Shown here in pieces: positions 7,631-15,622 of a stretch of DNA of 44,736 nucleotides (position 1 is the first letter of the stretch; each line of letters begins with the position of its first letter). Source of the DNA: UBA11524 sp045591175 (GTDB taxonomy: Bacteria; Bacillota; Clostridia; Christensenellales; Aristaeellaceae); contig JAZNSI010000044.1 of assembly GCA_045591175.1 (NCBI GenBank), forward strand, positions 1 to 44,736, given 5' to 3'. The notes below the pieces were generated by a model. It was not told the origin of the DNA. It worked only from the letters and a program-made list of their open reading frames with translations, and ran no database searches. Both the position numbers and the translations under genes were made by a program.

Positions 7631-8797
7631 TCACGCTGCCGAGGTGGCCTTCACCACCCGCTCGTGCATGATGACCATCAGCAGCAGGATGAGCGTCATG
7701 TAGGCCGGGTAGAGGCCGGGAGAAATGTGGTTTGCGATCAGGCCGAAGAGGGGCGGCATCAGGGTCGTGCCCATGTAAGCGCTGGCCATCTGCACCCCGA
7801 TGAACGCCTGGGATTTCTCCCTTCCGAAGCGGATCGGCGTGGCATGGATGATGCAGGGGTAGGTCGGCGCGCAGCCCGCACCCAGGATGATCAGCCCCGC
7901 CATGGCAGCGATCTTCCCCAGGGGGATCAGCAGCGTCAACACGCCCACGCCCATGATCACGAAGCCCGCCCGGGTGAGGACGGTGTCGGAGAAGCGCTCG
8001 GCAATGAAGCCGTTGAGGGCGCGTCCCGCGGTGATGCCGATGTAGAACAGCGCCGCACAGGCCGCAGCCGTCTCCTTGTCCAGGCCGTGGTGGAACACCA
8101 GGTAGGAGGACGCCCACAGCCCCGCCGTGGATTCCAGCGCGCAGTAGCAGAAGAAGGTGATCATGACCTCCTTTGCACCGGGGAGGCGGATGAGCTCCTT
8201 CAGGGGCATGGGCTTCACGGGCTTGTCATCGGGGGAATCAGCAGCGGTACGGCCCTTCCACAGCGGCAGGGAAAGCAGGATCACGGCGGTCAGCGCCACC
8301 TGCATCAGGCCCACCACCCGGTAGCCCAGGGGCCAGTTGGTCGGGTTTGCCGTCAGCGCCCAGCCCATGATGGAGGGCCCGATGGAGCAGCCCACGCCCC
8401 ACATGCAGTGCAGCCAGGACATGTGCCGGTTGGAGTAGTGCAGGGCCACATAGTTGTTCAGCGCCGCGTCCACGCTGCCCGCGCCCAGGCCGTAGGGAAT
8501 GGCGAAGAGGAGCAGCATCCAGTACTCGGTGGCGAAGGAAAAGCCCAGCAGCGCCGCAGCGGTCATGCCCACGGACAGCGCCGTCACCTTGCCCGCCCCC
8601 AGCTTCAGCGTCAGCCGGTCGGACATCAAAGCGGACACCACCGTGCCCATGGCGATCACGAAGGTCACAATGCCCGCATAGGACAGCGGGACGTTCATCT
8701 GGGCATGCATGATCGGCCAGGCAGCGCCCAGCAGCGCATCCGGCAGACCCAGGCTGATAAAGGCGGCGTAGATCACCGCAAGCAGCAGCGTAACCAT
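7631..8797 (-). CDS. MFS transporter
   Basis: A 388-residue polytopic membrane protein with about 12 hydrophobic segments, typical of the major facilitator superfamily. An N-terminal helix pair runs into a SDRLTLKLGAGKV loop that fits the cytoplasmic MFS loop 2-3 signature. The central cytoplasmic loop (PLWKGRTAADSPDDKPVK) divides two six-helix halves. The length is normal. The overall feel is of the FucP/sugar-type or YfkF-like MFS groups, but the substrate cannot be assigned. GGAGG precedes the ATG by 7 bases. A promoter lies at 8830-8858 and a terminator at 7391-7426, so it is a single-gene unit. Confidence 0.85.
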   Translation of the reverse strand: MVTLLLAVIYAAFISLGLPDALLGAAWPIMHAQMNVPLSYAGIVTFVIAMGTVVSALMSDRLTLKLGAGKVTALSVGMTAAALLGFSFATEYWMLLLFAIPYGLGAGSVDAALNNYVALHYSNRHMSWLHCMWGVGCSIGPSIMGWALTANPTNWPLGYRVVGLMQVALTAVILLSLPLWKGRTAADSPDDKPVKPMPLKELIRLPGAKEVMITFFCYCALESTAGLWASSYLVFHHGLDKETAAACAALFYIGITAGRALNGFIAERFSDTVLTRAGFVIMGVGVLTLLIPLGKIAAMAGLIILGAGCAPTYPCIIHATPIRFGREKSQAFIGVQMASAYMGTTLMPPLFGLIANHISPGLYPAYMTLILLLMVIMHERVVKATSAA

Positions 8798-8829
8798 GGG
8801 GATTCCTCCAAGCTTTGGTAGTCACGGGG

Positions 8830-8858
8830 ATTGTAGCACAAGTCGGGGAAATAGGCAA
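8830..8858 (-). promoter_or_regulatory. Promoter of the MFS gene
   Basis: On the minus strand the -35 is TTGCCT (8853-8858) and the -10 is TACAAT (8830-8835), with a 17-base spacer. It lies directly after the stop codon of the upstream gene. Confidence 0.7.
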
Positions 8859-8866
8859 GAGGGAGC

Positions 8867-9703
8867 CTACGTCTCAGGCTTGTCGGGCTCGGGAGAGGCG
8901 GATTCCTCCGAGGTGGGTTTCTCCGGGATGGATTCCTCTGGGGTGGATTCCTCCGGGATGGATTCCTCCGGGGCAGCTTCCTCCGGGTCAGGGGCGTCCA
9001 TCCCCGCGTCCACCACCAGCGGCTCCTCCCCTTCCAGCGCCGCGATGATGGTTTCCGCAGGCGCATCCTCCGGGTCGGGAGCCGGTACCTCCGCGGGTGG
9101 AAGAGGCGTGTCCGCCGCCCGCTCCGCAACGGCTTCATCCGGGATGATCACCGCCCGGGGCGAGGGCACGCAGATCCCCCACACCGCCAGCAGCGCTCCC
9201 AGGCACAGCATCCCCAGGAATCCGCCCTCGAAGAGGAACTGCTCATCCAGCGTGACCTTGAACAGCGTGGCGTCCGCATAGGGGGACATGTCCTGCAGCG
9301 GGGCAAGCAGATCTGTCAGCGAGGGCAGCAGCCAGGTCATGCCGAAGCATCCCGCCAGCACGCAGAGGGCTTCCAGCGCACCGCTGCCAGAGCCCAGTCC
9401 GGCAAAGGCCGTCGTCGGGGTGAATCCGCACAGTCCGGCGCAAACCCCCAGCAGCAGTCCGCCCAGCAGCGTCCCCAGCGAGAGGGGCAACACGGCGACC
9501 GTGTCCACGTCGATGACCGCCAGCCACATCAGCAGCGCCGTCAGCAGGATGCCCCAGCCCAGCGCAGTCAGGGAAGTCCGCAGGGTCAAAGATCGCCGCA
9601 ATCCCAGGGCAAAGCGCAGGCCGTCCCGCCGGTTCAGCCCTGCCCACCGCAGCAGCAGGCCCGTCATCAGCCCCAGCAATCCGGGAATCAGGTAGCTCGT
9701 CAT
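8867..9703 (-). CDS. YeeE/YedE-like membrane transporter, second half, with acidic tail
   Basis: The protein is about 278 residues from the ATG at 9703, which has GGGGAGG just upstream and overlaps the preceding gene by 4 bases (ATGA). A longer in-frame opening runs to 10069, but that part only shadows the preceding gene. The sequence has several membrane helices and a TLLGGLLLGVCAGLCGF segment resembling the LGG-x-L-x-G-x-G core of YeeE/YedE sulfur (thiosulfate) or selenium transporters. The usual GGC motif is replaced here by GFTPTT. The last 70 or so residues are a low-complexity Glu/Ser/Pro tail with EESxPEES repeats. The gene ends in TAG, rare in this window. The family assignment is moderate. 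Confidence 0.55.
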   Translation of the reverse strand: MTSYLIPGLLGLMTGLLLRWAGLNRRDGLRFALGLRRSLTLRTSLTALGWGILLTALLMWLAVIDVDTVAVLPLSLGTLLGGLLLGVCAGLCGFTPTTAFAGLGSGSGALEALCVLAGCFGMTWLLPSLTDLLAPLQDMSPYADATLFKVTLDEQFLFEGGFLGMLCLGALLAVWGICVPSPRAVIIPDEAVAERAADTPLPPAEVPAPDPEDAPAETIIAALEGEEPLVVDAGMDAPDPEEAAPEESIPEESTPEESIPEKPTSEESASPEPDKPET

Positions 9704-10089
9704 GCTCGCCTCCCCATGATGCGCACGGTCGCAAAGCCGCCAACCAGGGCAGCGAGGGCGAATCCCCATGCCCCGGCAGAGCCGGTCAGGAAAGCGCTGA
9801 GCACGCGGGCGTCCCCCGCCAGCGAGAAGGCCAGGGCCATGCCGCCTCCGCAGAGGAATCCCCGCAGGCAGCGGCGCCAAGTCGTGCCCCTTGCCGCCTT
9901 GGCCCCCTTGCGCAAAAGGCCCGGCAGCGCCCCCAGGAAAGCACCCACCACGACCGCCCCGCAAAAGGCCACCGCCCGCCTTTCCAGCCGGAACACCGCC
10001 AGGCAATCGGTAAAGCCCATCAAAACAAGGCCTGCCGCAAGCACCGCAGCAAGCCAGAATCCGCGCCATAGAGGATGCGCTCTCATCAT
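9700..10089 (-). CDS. YeeE/YedE-like membrane protein, first half
   Basis: The protein has 129 residues and about four hydrophobic segments. The stretch RRCLRGFLCGGGMALAFSLA resembles the repeated R-x-L-x-G-G-x-L-x-G-x-G-A core of YeeE/YedE transporters, and the FTDCLAVFRLERRAVAF segment resembles the loop before it. It forms the first half of a transporter whose second half is the next gene, overlapping by ATGA. Canonical family members usually hold both halves in one chain, and the conserved GGCN cysteine is not seen. The start at 10089 has GAGGTG upstream; a second ATG follows immediately. Confidence 0.5.
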   Translation of the reverse strand: MMRAHPLWRGFWLAAVLAAGLVLMGFTDCLAVFRLERRAVAFCGAVVVGAFLGALPGLLRKGAKAARGTTWRRCLRGFLCGGGMALAFSLAGDARVLSAFLTGSAGAWGFALAALVGGFATVRIMGRRA

Positions 10090-10143
10090 CTCATCACCTC
10101 GCCCCTATGATGGGCGGAGGCGGGCGGAATTATGAATTGTGAA

Positions 10144-10713
10144 TCAGGAATTGCACGCGTACTCTGCACAGATCGCGATGGCCCGCGCCGCCCTGTCCGT
10201 ATCGACCACGTCCGCCCCTGGCACATGGATGAACAATCCCCGGTGACCGAAATCCAGCTCGCAGCGCAGCAGCGCCCAGTACACATCATTGCAGACGTAC
10301 GCCCCCGCGGAAAGACTCAGCGCACAGGGGATGTCCACCGACTTCACCGCGTCGATCATCCCGTGGACGGGCAGTCGGGTCATGTAAGCCGCCGGGCCAT
10401 CGGGGACGATCTTCTCCCCCTGATACATCCTGCCGGCATTGTCCGCGATGCGGGCGCAGCGGTAGTTGATGGCCACCAGCTCCGGCGTAACCGCCTGTCT
10501 GCCGCCAGCCACACCGCAACAGATGACGACCTCCGGACGCAGCCTTTCGATCTCCCGGCGCAGCATTTCCGCCGCCTCGCCATACACCACAGGAAGCCTC
10601 AGCCGATGAACATCCCGCCCCGCGACGCGCTCCGGCACCCGCAGCACAGCCTCCCAGGAGGGATTCACCTCTGCCCCATCGAAGGGCTCAAACCCGGTCA
10701 GCAGGATGGACAT
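10144..10713 (-). CDS. pcp: Pyroglutamyl-peptidase I (Pcp)
   Basis: The protein has 189 residues and belongs to cysteine peptidase family C15, which removes N-terminal pyroglutamate from peptides in the cytoplasm. The N-terminus MSILLTGFEPFDGAEVNPSW is diagnostic. The catalytic residues appear in place: Glu78 (TPELVAIN), Cys141 (GAYVCND) and His163 (FIHVPG). The length is slightly shorter than the 200-215 residues usual for the family, at the C-terminus. AAGGAG lies 6 bases before the ATG, and a promoter is at 10765-10793. The gene stands alone between the transporter pair and the divergent secreted-protein operon. Confidence 0.93.
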   Translation of the reverse strand: MSILLTGFEPFDGAEVNPSWEAVLRVPERVAGRDVHRLRLPVVYGEAAEMLRREIERLRPEVVICCGVAGGRQAVTPELVAINYRCARIADNAGRMYQGEKIVPDGPAAYMTRLPVHGMIDAVKSVDIPCALSLSAGAYVCNDVYWALLRCELDFGHRGLFIHVPGADVVDTDRAARAIAICAEYACNS

Positions 10714-10764
10714 GGCAGCTCCTTCCGCCGCAGACCCGCCGCGGCACTTCCGTTCGTTGGCAAT

Positions 10765-10793
10765 ATGATAGCACGGCGGACAGGGGGCGTCAA
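10765..10793 (-). promoter_or_regulatory. Promoter of pcp
   Basis: On the minus strand the -35 is TTGACG (10788-10793) and the -10 is TATCAT (10765-10770), with 17 bases between them. Confidence 0.65.
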
Positions 10794-10818
10794 TGGGAGG
10801 GGGAACAGATAAAACTAC

Positions 10819-10847
10819 TTGTCAAAGATTGCTTTCAATGCTATACT
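10819..10847 (+). promoter_or_regulatory. Promoter of the secreted-protein operon
   Basis: TTGTCA (10819-10824), 17 bases, TATACT (10842-10847). It lies about 68 bases before the first ATG. Confidence 0.7.
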
Positions 10848-10915
10848 GCATACAGATGATGTTGCTTTCGTTGTATATACATATGTAAAGCAATGATATG
10901 AAAGGAGAAATCAAT

Positions 10916-12118
10916 ATGCGGAAACTGCTCTCTGTCCTGGTCGTATTGATGCTGACCCTGTCTGTCTTTGCCACCGCCAATGCTGCTACCAGCGTTGCGT
11001 CCACGCTGACTGCTGAGCCTTGGAAAAACGCCCTCGGCAGCACGCTGAATTTCAATTCCAACGGCACTGGCACGCTGGTCGGCCCTGCCGGCAATGTGAC
11101 CGAGTTCACCTATAAGACCTCCGGCAACAGCGCTACCTACTCGTACAAATACTGGGGCAATTTCACCCTGGATACCACCGTTGTTCTGGGCGAAGAAAAC
11201 GGCATTGCTTATCTGTGCCTCAACAATGCAGGCCCCCTTACCAGCGCATCTTGGTATCCCCAAAGCCAGATCGATACCGTCCGCCAGATGGCACAGGAGC
11301 GTTTCGAGCCTTATTCGATCCCCTTCGGCGAAGAGATCGACCTTGGTTTCCTGAAGCTTACCCTCACCCACATGCAGAATACCGGCCGGATCACCGGCGG
11401 CAAGCAGTCCAGCACCTCCTATCTTGCCTCCGACGGTCACACCTACGTCGTCCTCTTCGGCACGATCCAGAATACCGGCAATCGTGAATTGAACCTGAAA
11501 AACGTCCGCTGCGAGCTGACGCTTGACAACGGCAAGCTCTACTCTTCTTCCGGCGCCGTGATTTATCAGGAAGAATTGAAAGATGTTCTGCCTCCCATGG
11601 GCACGGGTGAATTCTTCGCGTATTTCAATGTGCCCGCGGCGGAAGCAAAGGTATTCAAGACGGGCAACGTTGTCCTTTCTTTGAAGGACGGCCTGACCTC
11701 CAACATTTCTTTTGCAGGCTTCGGCGATTTCATTTTCTCCCTCGAGATCGACGAGGCCATGGCACGCGCCAGTCAGAAAGAACCGGCCCGTGAGAAGGTT
11801 TATTTTAAGGAGTCTCCCGCGCTGCCCACGCCGGAAAGCTACGCAGACTGCTACCAGAGCAGCTCCAACGTTTCCTCCAGCAACGGGAAGGTCACCAAGA
11901 TCCGCTATTCTTTCCGCAGTTTCGGCACTTCGGATCTGACAGATATCTACAACGCCTATAAGGATGGCCTGAAAAAGGATGGCTACACCGTCAGCGGCAG
12001 CACCAAGAGTTTCACGGTTTCCATGAACGGCAAGAAACTCGCCGAGGTGACGCTGGGCACTTCCTCCGTTGACTTTAACATCATGACCGGCAACGACCGG
12101 CTTTCTCCCCTGCAGTGA
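10916..12118 (+). CDS. Secreted multidomain protein of unknown function (paralog 1)
   Basis: The protein has 400 residues with a clear Sec signal peptide (residues 1-23, ending ANA). The start at 10916 follows AAAGGAG. Three regions can be seen: a small beta-rich lipocalin-like domain (about 28-95, LNFNSNGTGTL), a DUF4352-like immunoglobulin-fold domain (about 135-275, with the VVLFGTIQNTGNRELNLKNV signature of such domains), and a C-terminal alpha/beta region with IYNAYKDGLKKDGYTV. The second gene shares all three in order, so the two are paralogs. DUF4352-type domains occur in cell-surface and stress lipoproteins, but no lipobox cysteine is present. The function is unknown. Confidence 0.75.
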   Translation: MRKLLSVLVVLMLTLSVFATANAATSVASTLTAEPWKNALGSTLNFNSNGTGTLVGPAGNVTEFTYKTSGNSATYSYKYWGNFTLDTTVVLGEENGIAYLCLNNAGPLTSASWYPQSQIDTVRQMAQERFEPYSIPFGEEIDLGFLKLTLTHMQNTGRITGGKQSSTSYLASDGHTYVVLFGTIQNTGNRELNLKNVRCELTLDNGKLYSSSGAVIYQEELKDVLPPMGTGEFFAYFNVPAAEAKVFKTGNVVLSLKDGLTSNISFAGFGDFIFSLEIDEAMARASQKEPAREKVYFKESPALPTPESYADCYQSSSNVSSSNGKVTKIRYSFRSFGTSDLTDIYNAYKDGLKKDGYTVSGSTKSFTVSMNGKKLAEVTLGTSSVDFNIMTGNDRLSPLQ

Positions 12119-12146
12119 TCTCCGATCCTGAAAAGAGGTAACCATC

Positions 12147-13820
12147 ATGAAAAGCAATCGCTCGCTTCAGCAGTTCCTGTCCTTCCTGATGATTCTGCTA
12201 TTGCTGCCCGTCTATGCATTGGCGCAGAGTGCAACAGACCAGCTGACCTCTTCCAAGTGGACATGCGAGGATGCGTCTATCGAATTCAACGCTGACGGAA
12301 GCGGTGTGTTTGTCAATCACTCCGGCAAGTCTTTCGACATGGCATGGACCGCTCAGGATGATCAGGTTCGGTTTGAATACCAGTTTTACGGCAAACGCAG
12401 CGAAACGCTGACCCTTGCACAGGCCGGCGGCAATTGGACGCTGACCGATGATGATGGCAACGTCTTTTCGCAAAACGGCAGCGCACCCGTCGTGCAGAGC
12501 AATGCATACACTGCTGCCTTTGGCGAAGAGCTTGATCTCGGCTTTGCAAAGGTCACCTTCCATCGTGTACAGCTCATGAAGCAGCTCCATGGTTCCGGCC
12601 AGAACAGTACTTACACTACGGCAGCGAATAACAGTCACTACTTCGCGCTTGTTGGCACGATCACCAATACCAGCAGCCGCACGCTGAATGTATCGCAGGT
12701 ATTTGGCGAAATCAAGCTGAATCAGTATATTTACGGCGTCACTGCAGAAGCAGACCATAACGGTCAGTTGGAAGACAGCATCTCGCCCATGTCCACCGGT
12801 GCGTTCTACATTTACAGCACGATTCCCGATACGCTGACGAAGATCGCATCCACCGGCGAAGTCAAGCTGGCCTTCAATTTCGACTTTGCCGGCACACCGT
12901 CCTCCTTTGATCAGGCAGATTTCCTTTTCCAGTATTCGTTAAGCAGCCAGGATATCGCAAACGCATGGCTCCCTCCGGCAAGAGATATGGCATACTTCAA
13001 AGAGTGTCCCGCTCTCCCGATGCCCTCCAGCTTCGCCGATGTCTCCGAGATCAGCAATTTCATCATGTCTGATCATGTCCGTTACACTTACAAAAAGCTG
13101 CTGATCTACGATGACGAAGAAAATCTTCTGCAATTGTACAAAGATGGCTTGAGAAGCAACGGGTACGCCATCAAAGGCAGCGATACGGAATTTCAGGTTT
13201 ACTCCGGAACAAAGAAGATCGCGGATGTGTCCAGCGGTTCTTTTGGCTGGATCCAGATCGAGATCCCCAACGGTCTTTCTGGTTATTCCAGCCGCCCCAA
13301 GCAAGGAACCACAGCCACCGTGCCTGTGGAAACCACGCCCCGCGTCTCCATCGGCGGAACGATCCGCCTGCCCAATGCCAAGCTGACGCTGGAGAAGTAC
13401 GGCACCGCTTCCAAGCTCTATTCCTGCATCACGCCGGGCAATGGCCGTTACTATATGTATGAGCCCGATGCGGGTACTCAGTTCTTCTACCTGCACGGTT
13501 CCTTTAATAACACTGGCGGAATCCCGCTGGATATTCGTCACGTATATGCTGAGCTCATCTTCGATGATACTTACCATTATGATGCGGACTGCTGCGGCGT
13601 AAAGGAAAACGCCAGCAATTTCATCAACACCGTAACAGCACAGACTTCCTGCAAATTCTACATTTTCGCCAGCGTACCGCCGAGTGTGCTTAACAGTTAC
13701 AAAACTTGCGTCATAAAACTCGGCTTCACTGATGAATTTGCCATTACCGTTTCTTCCAATGGGCTTCCTGCTTTCAACCATTGCGATGATGTATACGAAA
13801 TAAAGGTCAATCGCCGCTAA
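12147..13820 (+). CDS. Secreted multidomain protein of unknown function (paralog 2)
   Basis: The protein has 557 residues with a signal peptide (about 1-28, ending ALAQS). AAGAGGT precedes the ATG, and only 28 bases separate it from the first gene. It repeats the domain order of its neighbour: lipocalin-like (about 30-115, IEFNADGSGVF), DUF4352-like (about 120-265, FALVGTITNTSSRTLNVSQV), and the LLQLYKDGLRSNGYAI region (about 300-380). It then adds a further DUF4352-like domain at about 400-555 (FFYLHGSFNNTGGIPLDIRHVYAEL). Both genes probably make partners of one extracellular assembly. Codon usage is less GC-rich than the genes to the left. Confidence 0.75.
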   Translation: MKSNRSLQQFLSFLMILLLLPVYALAQSATDQLTSSKWTCEDASIEFNADGSGVFVNHSGKSFDMAWTAQDDQVRFEYQFYGKRSETLTLAQAGGNWTLTDDDGNVFSQNGSAPVVQSNAYTAAFGEELDLGFAKVTFHRVQLMKQLHGSGQNSTYTTAANNSHYFALVGTITNTSSRTLNVSQVFGEIKLNQYIYGVTAEADHNGQLEDSISPMSTGAFYIYSTIPDTLTKIASTGEVKLAFNFDFAGTPSSFDQADFLFQYSLSSQDIANAWLPPARDMAYFKECPALPMPSSFADVSEISNFIMSDHVRYTYKKLLIYDDEENLLQLYKDGLRSNGYAIKGSDTEFQVYSGTKKIADVSSGSFGWIQIEIPNGLSGYSSRPKQGTTATVPVETTPRVSIGGTIRLPNAKLTLEKYGTASKLYSCITPGNGRYYMYEPDAGTQFFYLHGSFNNTGGIPLDIRHVYAELIFDDTYHYDADCCGVKENASNFINTVTAQTSCKFYIFASVPPSVLNSYKTCVIKLGFTDEFAITVSSNGLPAFNHCDDVYEIKVNRR

Positions 13821-14131
13821 GGTCCGAACCGCATGACTGCATCAGCTCAGCAAAAAACTCCCCTGCAAGCAGAAGCGACCGAATCAGTAAGCCCGGATCA
13901 TCGCCCCCAGATGTAGGCATCACGGCGATCAACGCACTGCCCGCAGGACCGGGGTTGCTTTCCTGCCCTTTTGCTGTTGCAACAAGTTTACGCACAAAAA
14001 TCCAACAAGGCTTGTTATGCTGGGTGGATTGTTCCACCCGCAAACGGGCCTTTTTTGCTTGTCCACTTTATGGATGGAACGTAATGGAAAGAAAGCCTCC
14101 GGGCTTTGTTCAACTGAAAGGAATGATCCAC
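13821..14131. other. Gene-free leader with hairpins before the recombinase
   Basis: No convincing gene is seen. Two hairpins stand out: GGGTGGA / TCCACCC at 14022-14039, followed by CGGGCC and six Ts, which may terminate the secreted-protein operon; and AAAGCC / GGCTTT at 14092-14107. The boundary of the mobile region may lie here, but no repeat of the tRNA-Thr attachment segment was found. Confidence 0.5.
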
Positions 14132-14206
14132 ATGACTGATCAAACGATGATTGACAACCCTTCCACTCTCCCCTATACTGAAGTACGGATGAGTACACCC
14201 GAGTAG
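14132..14206 (+). CDS. 24-codon reading frame ending in amber, in frame with the recombinase
   Basis: ATG at 14132 follows GAAAGGA. The frame runs 24 codons (MTDQTMIDNPSTLPYTEVRM...) to a TAG at 14204-14206. Beyond the TAG the same frame stays open (QALISSTICSAMQPLQERLM...) into the recombinase. It may be a leader peptide, the nonsense-broken start of a longer recombinase, or the remnant of a separate small protein. Confidence 0.4.
   Translation: MTDQTMIDNPSTLPYTEVRMSTPE
14151..14179 (+). promoter_or_regulatory. Promoter of the recombinase
   Basis: TTGACA (14151-14156), 17 bases, TATACT (14174-14179). It lies inside the 24-codon frame, so an mRNA from here would exclude that frame's start and begin near 14187. 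Confidence 0.7.
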
Positions 14207-14323
14207 CAGGCGCTGATATCCTCAACGATCTGCAGCGCGATGCAGCCGCTGCAGGAGCGTCTCATGCACCTTGAAAACCAGATCATTTCATGCGTTTCAA
14301 AGCCATCTCAGGAGGCAACTGAT

Positions 14324-15367
14324 ATGGCGAAGAAAATCCGCAGACCCTATATGATCAACGGTGTGCAGTGCTGGATCTCCGGCAACACCGAGCAAGAAGT
14401 GCTGGACAATGCCATCCGGCTAATGGGGCTGAAGCCTGTATCCGCACCCGCGAAAGCCAAGACCAACTTTGGGCAATACGCGCTCAACTGGTACGAGAAC
14501 TACTCCAAGCCGACCGTCAGCACAGCGACAGCTACGACCTACGAACGCCAGCTTCGGCGTTACATTTTGCCTGCGCTGGGCGACAAGAATATGGAAGACG
14601 TCACCCTGAACGATGTACAGGGTCTCTTCAATGGCCTTGTTGGGACGAAATCCACCAAGGACAAGTGCAAGACCGTGCTGAACATGATCTTCAAGATGGC
14701 GATGGAGGATGGGCTGATGACCCGTAACCTGCTTGAATCCAGCAGCTTGCGTCTACGTGGAGAGTCCAGCAAACCCACCGAACCCTACACGGTGGAGGAG
14801 ATGCGTACGCTGGTGGAAGGAATCGGCAAACTGAAGAATCCCAACGACCGAGCATATTTGGCGCTTCAGGCCTTGCATCCGCTGCGGCTGGAAGAAACAC
14901 TCGGTCTTCGTTGGGAAGACGTGAATACAGACACCATGACACTGCGTGTTCGTCGCGCTGTCACGCATCCTAACCGGAATGCACCAGAGGTCAAGGAAAC
15001 CAAAACCGGTAAGGAACGTGAGATTGGCCTGTCCCGGATCTGCCTGACGCATTTACAGGCGCTGGGCATGGGCAAACCGGGCGAATACATCGTAGGCGGT
15101 GCGCAGCCGATGAGCTACACCCAGGTGCGAAAGATGTGCGACCGTATTGCCCGTGAGATCGGCTTTGAGGGCAAGATCACACCCCTGCGTTTCCGCACAA
15201 CCGTGCTGACCGACATCTACGAGCAGACCGGCGATATCAAGCTGACCCAGCATGCAGCAGGCCATGCCACCGCTGACATGACCCTGAAGCACTATGTCAA
15301 GGGCCGCCGCAAGAGCAGCGAGACTGCCACCGCCATCGACAGCATCTACGCTGCTGCGGCATGCTGA
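14324..15367 (+). CDS. int: Tyrosine recombinase / integrase
   Basis: The protein has 347 residues from the ATG at 14324, which has CAGGAGG 8 bases upstream; the frame is open further upstream but lacks such a site. It has an N-terminal arm-binding region (about 1-60, PYMINGVQCWISGNT), a core-binding domain (about 60-150, FGQYALNWYENYSKP) and the catalytic domain. Visible catalytic residues are Arg188 (HPLRLEETLGLRWED), Arg289 (TPLRFRTT), His314 (AGHATADMT) and Tyr324 (LKHYVKG). The box II histidine, usually in H-x-x-R, is replaced by Thr286. It catalyses integration and excision of a mobile element. Arm-type repeats and a tRNA half lie just downstream, the usual position of att relative to int. 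Confidence 0.92.
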   Translation: MAKKIRRPYMINGVQCWISGNTEQEVLDNAIRLMGLKPVSAPAKAKTNFGQYALNWYENYSKPTVSTATATTYERQLRRYILPALGDKNMEDVTLNDVQGLFNGLVGTKSTKDKCKTVLNMIFKMAMEDGLMTRNLLESSSLRLRGESSKPTEPYTVEEMRTLVEGIGKLKNPNDRAYLALQALHPLRLEETLGLRWEDVNTDTMTLRVRRAVTHPNRNAPEVKETKTGKEREIGLSRICLTHLQALGMGKPGEYIVGGAQPMSYTQVRKMCDRIAREIGFEGKITPLRFRTTVLTDIYEQTGDIKLTQHAAGHATADMTLKHYVKGRRKSSETATAIDSIYAAAAC

Positions 15368-15370
15368 GAC

Positions 15371-15388
15371 TTGACGACTTTTTTGACA
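15371..15388 (+). repeat. Putative integrase arm-type site 1
   Basis: TTGACGACTTTTTTGACA, directly after the integrase stop codon. It is repeated 80 bases downstream with two changes. Confidence 0.6.
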
Positions 15389-15450
15389 GCGCAGAAATCC
15401 CGCAAAGCCAGTCGAATCAAGGCTTTCCGAGCACAAAAGTGCTGCCGAAT

Positions 15451-15468
15451 TTGATCACTTTTTTGACA
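15451..15468 (+). repeat. Putative integrase arm-type site 2
   Basis: TTGATCACTTTTTTGACA, a direct repeat of the site at 15371-15388. The 80-bp period is close to eight helical turns. Confidence 0.6.
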
Positions 15469-15548
15469 AAACGGAAGAAATGAGCCACGAGGTCCTGCAA
15501 AACGCAGCCTCCTGCCCCATTTCCTGCATAAGCTTCCCGCAAAACAAC

Positions 15549-15573
15549 AAAAAACCAGTCATTTCTGACTGGT
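15549..15573 (-). terminator. tRNA terminator
   Basis: On the minus strand, ACCAGTCA-GAAA-TGACTGGT is followed by TTTTTTGTTGTTTT. It is a textbook intrinsic terminator directly after the tRNA 3' end. Confidence 0.85.
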
Positions 15574-15577
15574 CTTC

Positions 15578-15622
15578 TGGAGCTGATACCCGGATTCGAA
15601 CCGGGGACCTCATCCTTACCAA
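15578..15622 (-). other. 3' half of tRNA-Thr(GGU): attachment-site core
   Basis: Read on the minus strand, the block runs from the anticodon loop TTGGTAA (15616-15622, anticodon GGT) through the 3' anticodon strand GGATG, AGGTC, and the T-arm CCCGG-TTCGAAT-CCGGG (15589-15605). It ends with acceptor TATCAGC, discriminator T and encoded CCA (15578-15580). Upstream of the anticodon loop the sequence (ATGCA) cannot pair with GGATG, and no D-arm or 5' acceptor follows, so this is not a working tRNA gene. A tRNA 3' half with its terminator beside an integrase is the classic identity block of a mobile element. Confidence 0.85.

Noticed and set aside
13807..14043. A minus-strand 78-codon frame before the integrase
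   Set aside because: No ribosome binding site, no recognisable domain, and it crosses the hairpins that look like a terminator.
14204..14206. Pyrrolysine-type recoding of TAG
   Set aside because: TAG clearly acts as a stop for the gene ending at 8867, and no pyrrolysine genes are seen in the window; nonsense mutation or leader peptide is simpler.
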